9,529 bases of DNA from Fibrobacterales bacterium (GCA_025997455.1 BNUP01000080.1:1-9529); one strand, 5' to 3'; shown: positions 1 through 6,110, counted from the stretch's first letter. Notes: a model not told the origin generated them from the sequence alone. Program-made: numbers and translations.

Positions 1-61
1 TTCCGTATAAAGCAACATCGGCACTTTCGCAATACGGACATAAAACCTTAACATAAACCAT
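1..61 (-). CDS. IS1-family InsA-like protein, N-terminal 20 residues (runs off the window)
   Basis: The frame opens with ATG at 61-59 and reads MVYVKVLCPYCESADVALYG before leaving the window. The C8-x-x-C11 pair is the first half of the zinc finger that InsA uses to bind the IS1 terminal repeats. In IS1, InsA represses transcription, and a programmed frameshift fuses it to InsB' to make the DDE transposase. An AGGTGAT ribosome binding site lies just upstream, the only strong Shine-Dalgarno sequence in the window. The gene sits in the expected place relative to the element end at 126. The identification rests on few residues, supported by the terminus match. Confidence 0.75.
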   Translation of the reverse strand, partial: MVYVKVLCPYCESADVALYG

Positions 62-63
62 AT

Positions 64-70
64 ATCACCT
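64..70 (-). promoter_or_regulatory. Ribosome binding site of the IS1 InsA-like gene
   Basis: The minus strand reads AGGTGAT, two bases before the ATG at 61. It is the only clear Shine-Dalgarno match before any start codon here, and it fixes the start of the InsA-like frame. Confidence 0.7.
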
Positions 71-79
71 CTATTTTGA

Positions 80-108
80 TTTATACCAATATAGAAATAA
101 TAATTTAA
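80..108 (-). promoter_or_regulatory. Possible promoter inside the IS1 end
   Basis: On the minus strand, TTAAAT (108-103) and TATAAA (85-80) are separated by 17 bases. The -10 is good but the -35 matches the sigma-70 consensus at only about three positions. IS1 carries its own promoter overlapping its terminal repeat, so the position makes sense. Transcription would start near 73, just ahead of the ribosome binding site. The local AT-richness makes chance matches easy. Confidence 0.3.
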
Positions 109-121
109 CTAATTTATGACA

Positions 122-391
122 TTACCCGAATTTACCGTCTCTTTCCTTGCAAATATAAAGAGGCATAACAAAACATTTGGAAAAATTTTGTAATTTTTCA
201 ATTATCTCAACAAGATTTTTTTGAAATTTTTCGTCCTGTACTTTTTTATACCATTTTAATGCGTATATTTTAGAGGCAATTTTTACTTTATAAACTTGCC
301 CTTGCCCGCCATCCTTTATCGGAGAAATTATACTCGCCGCCTGCCCGTTTTGCAGTTCTATTCGCATACCGTTTGGGAAAATTTTGCTCAT
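122..391 (-). pseudogene. Serine/threonine-kinase-like protein, N-terminal fragment cut off by the IS1 element
   Basis: The 89 residues are the start of a protein-kinase fold. There is a glycine-rich nucleotide loop (DGGQGQVYKV, residues 27-36) and a VAIK-type lysine in YALKWY (K46). A helical stretch follows, then the end of a strand at DGKFG. The pattern GGQGxVYKV...ALKWY...GKFG resembles the small kinases found beside VWA-domain and PP2C phosphatase genes (TerY-P type triads), which I recall from family knowledge. The stop codon TAA (124-122) lies wholly inside the IS1 end, and two bases of the last glycine codon also come from it, so the host gene was open here before insertion. Catalytic HRD and DFG motifs are missing, so the fragment is almost surely inactive. 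The start at 391 has no Shine-Dalgarno sequence. M9 is an alternative start. Confidence 0.75.
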
Positions 392-414
392 ATAGGGATA
401 TAGTGAGCATTCCG

Positions 415-441
415 CAAAAAATTAACAGTTTTGAGTTAATT
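415..441 (-). terminator. Weak intrinsic terminator-like hairpin after the PBP gene
   Basis: On the minus strand, AATTAAC (441-435) and GTTAATT (426-420) form a 7-base stem around an 8-base loop, and the T-run continues to 416. It lies between the PBP stop (462) and the kinase start (391), where an end of transcript is plausible. The stem has only one G-C pair, so it would be weak. The structure is also partly symmetric and could be read from the plus strand. Confidence 0.35.
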
Positions 442-461
442 GTAAATTTTTTATAATCTCC

Positions 462-3110
462 CTAAAACTCAGGAAATTCTGCAACCCTCGTATTTGCTGA
501 GAGGGAGTCAAGGGGTAATCCGCTTTCTCTATCAACGCTTATGTACTGCGGCATATTCGGCAAAGGAACTTCACCGCTTGCTATCATATTTATGTAGTCA
601 ATCGATTCTCCAAAAGTTCTTTCGATTTTGCCGCTGCCCGAAAGTATGTTTTTAGCAAACTCTGCCCATTGCGGGAGCGCACCGCTTGCTCCTGCCAAAC
701 TCCGCGATTTTCCTTTTAATTTATCATTATCATCAAAACCGATATAACTCCCAATTGCAAGTAAAGTGTCGAGAGGCAGTGCACCGTAAAATGCGGCGGT
801 TCTATTTTCGTTTGTTGTGCCGGTTTTTCCCATTGCGGGGAACGGGTAATTCGCCCCCTGATATTTTATTGCTATTTGGGAATTTGCACTTATTGCTGTT
901 CCATACTTAAACACCGCTCTGAGCATTGCACGCATAGGTTGCACCACCGAACTCGGCAACACCTCAGAAGAATCAACTGCGTTCTTAAAAATTGTTTCGC
1001 CGTTTTTTCCTTGAATTTCTTTTATTAAACACGGTTCGTCCCATTCCGTATCCTTGCACTTAAAAATTTTTCCGCTTAAAATTGTTTGGTAAGCAGTTGT
1101 CATTTCGGCAAGGGTTGCCTCATTCACGCCGAGCGGCATACTCATCACTTCCTGCAAATTTCGGTTAATGCCTATGCTTTTTGCAAATTTTGCAAATTCC
1201 CTCATCGCTAATTTAAAACGAAAATCAGGCAAGAGAAAAATGTAATTCATATCATTTTGTGTTATTGGTTCATTTAACTTTTGAGTAAAAATATTTTTGA
1301 GTTTGGAAAAGTCGGCACAGGTGAAATTCGGAAACAATAATTTATCGTCCGCGTGCGTGTCAAAATCGGCAGAAATTTCAGGGAAAGTATCACATTCATT
1401 TACATAATAATTATAACTGTGCTTTAACAACTTCACCTTAATTGAGTCATTTTTTTGTCGAGAAACTTCCTTTTCATCATAAAGAAATTTTAACGCCTCT
1501 AAGGCACGAATAACTTCAAATTTTCCCTCAAATGCTAAATCGGTTGTCAAACTGTTTTTTGCTTTTTCAAATGCAATTTGTTTTTTTACAAGTTCGGTGA
1601 CAGGCGGAATTTCCACATCTGCGGCAATTTCACGGATTTCTTCAAGAGACATTTTATCTAATAAATGCGAGAGTAGCCAAATAGTTGCAATATTCTCGGA
1701 TCGCACCGCCGCCCAAGCAATGCTCACTCTCGGTGCACGGTTTATATGGTCAGGACGAGGGAAATAATTTATTCCGCCGTAACTGAATAAATTGTATTCG
1801 TTTTCCAAATCGTCTAAGGGTTTCCATCCGAATTTTAGAGCAAGTGCATAAAGCAAAGGCTTCCAAGACGAGCCGAATTGCCGCTGTGCCGTAAAAACCC
1901 TATCGTAGCCTACATTATTTTGCCCCGACTGTGCGGCAACCACCATTCCGTTTTGCAACGCTACAAGTGCTCCTTGCAGGGGATTTATTTCCACGCATTT
2001 TTCGCCTCTTGTTTGTTCCTGCCCGTTAGGCAGACCGGCGGCAGACGGTTCGGAGTTAGCAACAGACTTACATTCCGCTACCGTATCTCTGCCGATTTTT
2101 TTCTGCAAGGCGAGTAAATTTTCTTGGACTGCATTTTCTGCATTTTTCTGCAAACCCGAATCGAGCGTGGTAATAATTTTTATCTGCGACTTTCGCCAAT
2201 CATCAATTCCATATTGCGAAAAAATTTCCCCGAAAAAATCACCATCGAGTTCCCGCTCAACTTTTTCCAAAAGCGAAGATGAGTTAAAGCGAAATTCTCC
2301 GTAGTTCAGGTTGGGAGGAATAACCGAAACGGAATCAAAAACGCCCTGAGAAATATAACCGTTTTCAAGCATTCTGTGCAGAACATATTTTGTCCTGTTT
2401 TCACCTTTTTCTAAGGCTCGCTTTGCACGGTCGGGAGTTTTTTGCACTCGCGGGTCGTAGTTGTATGGTCCTTTAACCGTGCCTGCAATAAAAGCGCATT
2501 CCGTAAGCGAAAGTTCCTTTAAATTTTTATTGAAAAAATAGAGAGCCGCAATTGCCGCTCCGCGACCCGAACTATAAACTTGAAATTGATTCAAATAAAA
2601 TTCCAAAATATCGTGTTTTGTAAAATGCTTTTCAAACCGCAATGCATCTTTTAATTCGCTCCACTTTGCTCCAAGTGATTTTTCTTCCCGCCCAAAAATA
2701 TTTTTCACCGTCTGTTGAGTGAGCGTGCTGCCGCCTTGCTTAAATGAAAGTGAGCGAATATTATTAAACATCGCACGGGCAAAGCCGCTAAAATCAAAGC
2801 CGTTGTGTTCCCAAAAATCAGCATCTTCTGCAGATACAATCGCATCTATAAGACCTTGCGGTATTGAATCATAAGGCACATAAAGACGGTGATTTGTGTC
2901 GAAAAATGATCCGATAACCGAATTTCCGTCTCGGTAAAACACGCGAGATTCACCGCTCAAATTTCGCAAGACGGTTTCCCTGTTGAATTTATCGTCGGGA
3001 TCTTGATTTGGAACAATTACAAAAAGATAAACAAAAAAACATGCCGCCGCAAGTGCAAGTGCAAGCGCGGGAATTAAGAAGAAACGGAGAAGTTTTTTTT
3101 TGAGTAGCAT
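462..3110 (-). CDS. Class A penicillin-binding protein (bifunctional glycosyltransferase/transpeptidase)
   Basis: This enzyme polymerises lipid II into glycan strands and cross-links the peptides on the outer face of the inner membrane. A short basic N-terminus and one membrane anchor (about residues 9-33) come first. The GT51 domain (about 75-260) shows SAEDADFWEHNGFD with the likely catalytic E95, GGSTLTQQ (127-133), and GRGAAIAALYFF. The transpeptidase domain has the SxxK serine at S414 in SSWK, SxN at S471-N473 (SEN), and KTG at 762-764 (GKTGTT). All catalytic motifs are present. The SxN-to-KTG gap is unusually long (about 290 residues), and the stretch at 480-650 looks lineage-specific. 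Seven periplasmic cysteines include three close pairs. The protein ends soon after the transpeptidase with no BiPBP_C-type tail visible, so PBP1A-like fits better than PBP1C. EF-P starts 38 bases upstream, suggesting co-transcription. No Shine-Dalgarno sequence sits at normal spacing. Confidence 0.95.
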   Translation of the reverse strand: MLLKKKLLRFFLIPALALALAAACFFVYLFVIVPNQDPDDKFNRETVLRNLSGESRVFYRDGNSVIGSFFDTNHRLYVPYDSIPQGLIDAIVSAEDADFWEHNGFDFSGFARAMFNNIRSLSFKQGGSTLTQQTVKNIFGREEKSLGAKWSELKDALRFEKHFTKHDILEFYLNQFQVYSSGRGAAIAALYFFNKNLKELSLTECAFIAGTVKGPYNYDPRVQKTPDRAKRALEKGENRTKYVLHRMLENGYISQGVFDSVSVIPPNLNYGEFRFNSSSLLEKVERELDGDFFGEIFSQYGIDDWRKSQIKIITTLDSGLQKNAENAVQENLLALQKKIGRDTVAECKSVANSEPSAAGLPNGQEQTRGEKCVEINPLQGALVALQNGMVVAAQSGQNNVGYDRVFTAQRQFGSSWKPLLYALALKFGWKPLDDLENEYNLFSYGGINYFPRPDHINRAPRVSIAWAAVRSENIATIWLLSHLLDKMSLEEIREIAADVEIPPVTELVKKQIAFEKAKNSLTTDLAFEGKFEVIRALEALKFLYDEKEVSRQKNDSIKVKLLKHSYNYYVNECDTFPEISADFDTHADDKLLFPNFTCADFSKLKNIFTQKLNEPITQNDMNYIFLLPDFRFKLAMREFAKFAKSIGINRNLQEVMSMPLGVNEATLAEMTTAYQTILSGKIFKCKDTEWDEPCLIKEIQGKNGETIFKNAVDSSEVLPSSVVQPMRAMLRAVFKYGTAISANSQIAIKYQGANYPFPAMGKTGTTNENRTAAFYGALPLDTLLAIGSYIGFDDNDKLKGKSRSLAGASGALPQWAEFAKNILSGSGKIERTFGESIDYINMIASGEVPLPNMPQYISVDRESGLPLDSLSANTRVAEFPEF

Positions 3111-3118
3111 AAATTTGC

Positions 3119-3136
3119 AAGGGAGACTTCTCCCCT
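3119..3136 (-). promoter_or_regulatory. Hairpin between efp and the PBP gene
   Basis: On the minus strand, AGGGGAG (3136-3130) and CTCCCTT (3125-3119) pair through seven positions, one of them G-U, around an AAGT loop. The stem covers part of a purine-rich GGGGAGGGG run, the only Shine-Dalgarno-like sequence before the PBP start, and it ends 8 bases before that ATG. No T-run follows, so it is not a classical terminator. A role in PBP translation or RNA stability is inference. Confidence 0.35.
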
Positions 3137-3148
3137 CCCCGTCAAACT

Positions 3149-3712
3149 CTATTTTGACCTTTCCACATATTCGCCCGTGCGGGTATCAACTTTTATGCGG
3201 GTGTTAGCCTCAATAAACAGCGGAATTTTGACTGTGGCGCCGGTTTCTACAATGGCATCGCGCATCACATTGCCAGATGTGTTACCCTGCACGCCGGGGG
3301 GAGCCTCCACTATAAGCAAATCCACAAAAGTCGGCGGAATAACTTCTATCGCTTTTCCGTTCCACCAAGTGACCTGCACGGTTGCACCGTCGAGTAGCCA
3401 AAGTTCCGCCTCGTTGAGCGCATCTTTGGGTATCTCAACCATCTCACCGCTTGGGTCTAAGAAGAACCAATTTGTTCCGTCGTTGTAGGAGTAGGTTACT
3501 TCGTTGTAAGTAACATCTGCCTCTTCAACCGTATCGCCGCTTTTCCAAGTGCGATCCAAAGTTCTCCCCGTGATGAGGTTTTTGACCCGAACGCGGTTAA
3601 ACGCTTGCCCCTTTCCCGGCTTAACGAATTGATTTTCAATGATCATATACGGTTGCCCGTCTATCATTATCTTTAATTTCTTACGAAATTCATTTGTATT
3701 AACTGTTCCCAT
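3149..3712 (-). CDS. efp: Elongation factor P
   Basis: EF-P binds between the P and E sites and helps the ribosome form peptide bonds at consecutive prolines. The 187-residue length is standard, with three beta-barrel domains. Domain I holds the tip loop FVKPGKGQAF (29-38), with the modifiable lysine at K34 as in the E. coli protein. Domain II begins at the KDALNEAELWLLDG region, and the C-terminal domain contains the signature-like APPGVQGNTSG and TGEYVERS. In the KPGKGQAF loop type, K34 is typically beta-lysylated by EpmA/EpmB. Whether this host has those enzymes is not visible here. The start at 3712 gives the conserved N-terminus (NEFRKKLKIMIDGQPY), although no Shine-Dalgarno sequence precedes it. 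The gene lies 27 bases after the AAA-like gene and 38 before the PBP gene, all on the same strand. Confidence 0.97.
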   Translation of the reverse strand: MGTVNTNEFRKKLKIMIDGQPYMIIENQFVKPGKGQAFNRVRVKNLITGRTLDRTWKSGDTVEEADVTYNEVTYSYNDGTNWFFLDPSGEMVEIPKDALNEAELWLLDGATVQVTWWNGKAIEVIPPTFVDLLIVEAPPGVQGNTSGNVMRDAIVETGATVKIPLFIEANTRIKVDTRTGEYVERSK

Positions 3713-3739
3713 ATATTTAGAAGGTAGAAAATTGTTTGA

Positions 3740-5281
3740 TTACCCTATCACCCACCGCCCTATATTTCGTTTTTCCTTATCGAACTCAATTCCGAGTTTC
3801 ACAATTTTTTTGCCATTACCATCATAAGACAAGGCATAATCTTTGCTGTCAATTTGTGCTAATGCCGCCTCCGCCGTATCGTTTAATTTAAATTCTATCA
3901 CATATACATACTCTCCGGATTCTATCACCGCATCAACACTGCCTACCGCCGTATGAACTTCCACCCGTGAGTATATGCCGAGCATTCGCACAATAACATA
4001 AAAGATAAGTTGGTAGCAATTTTCTACACGCGAGAGAATATCAAACGGAATACCGTTGTAAAAAGGTTTGAGTGCCTCCACAAAATTATCTGTTTCGCCT
4101 GCGGCAAGCATTTTGTGCATTTTGTTTACAAGTGCCCCCTGCCGTTCAAACTCTACGCCCGAATATGCCGCAGAAAGTGCCTTTGCAAACCCAATACGCA
4201 CCTCGTCGTTCGGGTAATCGAGCGTGTAGAGCATACTCTCCGGGTCGTAATCCGCAATGGTCAGGTAGCCTGATTGATAAAGTACGGGAATTGCTCTTAG
4301 AGTATCTCCCCGGTAATCGTCAAAAGCATCTGCCGAGAGTTCCATTTTTTCGAGGTTTCCCGCATCTATTTTTTGCTGTTCAATGAGTTTAATTAAAAAG
4401 GTTGGCGTGCCCGATGCAAACCAATAGGGGATGAATTTACCGCCTTTGTCGAAGTGGTGTAATAAGCCGAACGGATTATAGACGGTGAGAAGTTTTTCAG
4501 AAAAACGATAACCGTTGTAAAAACTCTTTAATTTAGCGAGGTATGTATCACCATCTCCACCCGCGATACCATCGATTTCTTCCTTAAAATTCGTTTCCAG
4601 TTCCTCTTGCGTTATTCCGCATAAATCGGCGTAGCGAGGGTCTAATGAAATATCGGTTAAATTATTCAAGTCGGAAAATATGCTCACTTTGGAGAATTTT
4701 GTTACACCTGTTAAAAAGGCAAATTTGATATGTTCGTCCGATGATTTGAGCACCCCGTAAAAACCTTTGAGTGCAGAACGAATAGCATTGTGAAACGGTT
4801 TGTTGTCGATTGTGTCGAGGAGGGGTTTATCATATTCATCGATGATTACGGCAACTTTTTCGCCGAACTGCAGGTGTGCATCTGAAATTAAGGCAGAAAA
4901 TCGCTCCGATAATACTTCGTTTCGCAACGGAACGCCAATATTTCGAGCCGCTATCAGCAACGCCTCGTGCAGGCGTGCAGATAAAGCATCTGTTCCGTCA
5001 TTGCTATAATCCCCTTGGTTTAACGCAATGTGAATCACCGGATATTTTTTCCATTCCCAAGGGAGGGAATCTATGGCAAGACCTTTGAACAACTCGCGCC
5101 TTCCCTCAAATAACGATCTAAGCGTGGAGCATAGGAGCGATTTGCCGAAACGACGAGGGCGTGAAAGAAATACTACGGTTGCTGATGTTGCCAATTTGTG
5201 AATGCGGGCGGTTTTATCCACATAATGATAGTCGTCTTCACGGACGGTGGAGAATGTCTGAATGCCGAGTGGGAGTTTCAT
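3740..5281 (-). CDS. AAA-ATPase-like protein with C-terminal PD-(D/E)XK nuclease-type domain (PF09820/PF08011 type)
   Basis: The N-terminal AAA-ATPase-like domain (about 1-290) opens with the typical LPLGIQTFSTVREDDYHYVDKT stretch. Its Walker A variant is SRPRRFGKSLL (40-50, K47 and S48), and its Walker B is VAVIIDEYDKPL (143-154, D148 and E149). LTGVTKFSKVSIFSDLNNL (190-208) is another family hallmark. The C-terminal PDDEXK_9-like region keeps candidate nuclease residues in GSVDAV (D450) and VIEFK (E463, K465). The 513-residue length matches the family, so it appears intact. These proteins often occur in many copies per genome in gut FCB bacteria and spirochaetes. Their cellular role is not established, and roles in nucleic-acid processing or mobile DNA are guesses. 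It is the first gene of the minus-strand cluster with efp and the PBP gene. No Shine-Dalgarno sequence is visible. Confidence 0.9.
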   Translation of the reverse strand: MKLPLGIQTFSTVREDDYHYVDKTARIHKLATSATVVFLSRPRRFGKSLLCSTLRSLFEGRRELFKGLAIDSLPWEWKKYPVIHIALNQGDYSNDGTDALSARLHEALLIAARNIGVPLRNEVLSERFSALISDAHLQFGEKVAVIIDEYDKPLLDTIDNKPFHNAIRSALKGFYGVLKSSDEHIKFAFLTGVTKFSKVSIFSDLNNLTDISLDPRYADLCGITQEELETNFKEEIDGIAGGDGDTYLAKLKSFYNGYRFSEKLLTVYNPFGLLHHFDKGGKFIPYWFASGTPTFLIKLIEQQKIDAGNLEKMELSADAFDDYRGDTLRAIPVLYQSGYLTIADYDPESMLYTLDYPNDEVRIGFAKALSAAYSGVEFERQGALVNKMHKMLAAGETDNFVEALKPFYNGIPFDILSRVENCYQLIFYVIVRMLGIYSRVEVHTAVGSVDAVIESGEYVYVIEFKLNDTAEAALAQIDSKDYALSYDGNGKKIVKLGIEFDKEKRNIGRWVIG

Positions 5282-5330
5282 TGCTTGTAATATAGTAATT
5301 GGAGTTTTGAGAATTTTCTAATTTACCGCT
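5282..5330. promoter_or_regulatory. Divergent intergenic region between the AAA-like and thioredoxin-like genes
   Basis: These 49 bases separate two start codons facing away from each other, so promoters for both sides should lie here or inside the genes. The stretch is AT-rich. TATATT on the minus strand (5294-5289) looks like a -10 element but is only 7 bases from the ATG at 5281. I cannot pair it with a convincing -35, and neither start has a Shine-Dalgarno sequence. Confidence 0.35.
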
Positions 5331-5882
5331 ATGAGGAATTTATTTTTTATCGCTTTATTCGGCATTCTTTGCTCTACCGCTTGGTCGGGAGAGACTATTT
5401 CAGGTCCAAGCAAACAGAACCCTCTTCCCAAACCCCTGCAAAAAGCCGTCATTCCTTGGTTTGTAGCCCGTGATTCCACAGGCGATGCCGCTTTTAGCCT
5501 AAACGACCTCAAAAAGGCGATTAAGCCCGATACTAAGCGCGTGGTGTTTGCTTATTTTGCAACATGGTGCCCACCTTGCCGCGAGGGCACTGTCCGCTTG
5601 CGTGATGCTGTTCCCCTGCTTAAAGAAAACGGTGTGCAGGTATTTTTAATAAACGCAGGAGAAAAAGACAAGGAATTAGTCTTAAAATGGGTGGAAAAAT
5701 ACGCCACCAAAGACTGGACTTTAATATTTGATACTTTTGGTCAAATTACCGCGAAATACGGACTTGCGCCAAATGATGCCCCTATGTCGCTCCCTCAAAC
5801 CCTGTTGCTCGACCAAAATCTTAAACCCCTGCTCCTGCTCGGTGCCGAGGGCGATGACTGGCCGCAAATCCTGTGGGAGTAA
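5331..5882 (+). CDS. Secreted thioredoxin-fold protein, TlpA/ResA-like, CPPC active site
   Basis: The 183-residue protein starts with a signal peptide (RNLFFIALFGILCSTAWS), probably cleaved after AWS at residue 19. There is no good lipobox before C14. The thioredoxin fold contains VVFAYFATWCPPCREG with the redox pair C80/C83. The usual strand-helix pattern and GVQVFLINAG follow, and SLPQTLLLD supplies the cis-proline (P155). TlpA/ResA-type proteins reduce or exchange disulfides in the periplasm, for example during cytochrome c assembly. CPPC sites can also support oxidation or isomerisation, so the direction is not settled. No cytochrome gene lies nearby. The neighbours are a cysteine-bearing PBP and a large secreted repeat protein, which are possible clients. 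It is transcribed away from the AAA-like gene. The start is chosen because it gives an intact signal peptide, although no Shine-Dalgarno sequence is seen. Confidence 0.88.
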   Translation: MRNLFFIALFGILCSTAWSGETISGPSKQNPLPKPLQKAVIPWFVARDSTGDAAFSLNDLKKAIKPDTKRVVFAYFATWCPPCREGTVRLRDAVPLLKENGVQVFLINAGEKDKELVLKWVEKYATKDWTLIFDTFGQITAKYGLAPNDAPMSLPQTLLLDQNLKPLLLLGAEGDDWPQILWE

Positions 5883-5884
5883 AA

Positions 5885-5933
5885 AGAGAGTAGAGAGTAG
5901 AGAGTAGAGAGTAAAGAGTAGAGAGTTGAAAGT
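5885..5933. repeat. Tandem 7-base repeat, about 7 copies
   Basis: Units of AGAGAGT follow one another from 5885. Four are perfect, then come AAAGAGT, a perfect unit, and a degenerate TGAAAGT. The array starts two bases after the thioredoxin-like stop codon. One strand is almost purely purine apart from the T of each unit. Its function is unknown. Arrays like this can change copy number by slipped replication. Confidence 0.9.
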
Positions 5934-5968
5934 GGGGTTTAAGGGAAGCGGTGATGGGAATGATGGAT

Positions 5969-5992
5969 GTAGGGGCGGCATTTATGCCGCCC
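5969..5992 (+). repeat. REP-like palindrome 1 with GTAG head
   Basis: GTAG (5969-5972) is followed directly by GGGCGGCA, a TTTA loop, and TGCCGCCC, a perfect 8-base stem (5973-5980 with 5985-5992). A short tetranucleotide head plus a GC-rich palindrome is the layout of REP elements mobilised by RAYT transposases. It forms a doublet with the next element. It could also slow or end transcription from the thioredoxin-like gene, but no strong T-run follows. Confidence 0.7.
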
Positions 5993-5996
5993 TTCC

Positions 5997-6022
5997 GTAG
6001 AGGCGACCCCGTGTGGTCGCCT
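5997..6022 (+). repeat. REP-like palindrome 2 with GTAG head
   Basis: GTAG (5997-6000) leads into AGGCGACC, the loop CCGTGT, and GGTCGCCT, a perfect 8-base stem (6001-6008 with 6015-6022). It lies 28 bases from the first GTAG in the same orientation. The stem sequence differs from palindrome 1 while the head and layout are kept, as expected for related but distinct REP units. The following TGCC TTTATTTG is only weakly terminator-like. Confidence 0.7.
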
Positions 6023-6054
6023 GCCTTTATTTGCAATGGTGAATTCGCGTGAGG

Positions 6055-6110
6055 AATAATAGCGGCAACCGAAGGTTATAGCGGATAGTCCGACCCGAAG
6101 GGGCACGCCC
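6055..6110. repeat. GC-rich intergenic element with two ATAGCGG copies and short hairpins
   Basis: ATAGCGG occurs at 6059-6065 and 6078-6084, each followed by a small inverted repeat (AACC-GAA-GGTT, then CCC-GAA-GGG) and finally GGGC-AC-GCCC. The stretch from ATAGCGG through GTCCGACCCGAAGGGGC resembles dispersed intergenic repeats I recall from Bacteroidota-type genomes. This is memory, not a search result. It is far richer in G+C than the surrounding intergenic DNA. TTGCAA (6031) and AATAAT (6055) with 18 bases between could be a promoter for the next gene but are weak. Confidence 0.45.

Larger units (their letters stand above)
1..126 (-). mobile_element. IS1-family insertion sequence, one end (rest lies left of window)
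   Basis: Read on the minus strand, the element begins at 126 with GGTAATGTC. This closely matches the known IS1 terminus (GGTAATGAC or GGTGATGC). The first reading frame starts 65 bases further in, about where insA starts in IS1. That frame encodes a zinc-finger start typical of InsA. The host gene on the other side is cut exactly at this point. If the end is right, the bases next to it (127-135, CGAATTTAC) should be the 8-9 base target duplication and should recur beyond the far end of the element, which is outside the window. The main insB frame and the frameshift site are not visible. Confidence 0.8.

Noticed and set aside
4010..4386. Overlapping plus-strand open frames inside the AAA-like gene
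   Set aside because: They lie opposite a well-supported conserved protein, are low in recognisable motifs, and overlap each other in different frames.
5331..5390. Lipoprotein signal in the thioredoxin-like protein at C14
   Set aside because: The residue before the cysteine is leucine (GILC), which does not fit a lipobox. A signal peptidase I site after AWS is more likely.
5885..6022. CRISPR array
   Set aside because: The 7-base units have no spacers, and the two palindromes differ in stem sequence and are not separated by unique spacers of regular length. No cas gene is nearby.
5973..6030. Strong intrinsic terminator of the thioredoxin-like gene
   Set aside because: The stems are strong, but the tracts after them (CTTCC and GCCTTTATTTG) lack a continuous T-run. 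A REP-like reading with GTAG heads explains both better.
5721..6036. Open frames on the minus strand reading LSTLYSLLSTLYSL
   Set aside because: They are produced by the 7-base repeat array and the antisense of the thioredoxin-like gene. They have no start signal and no recognisable domain.
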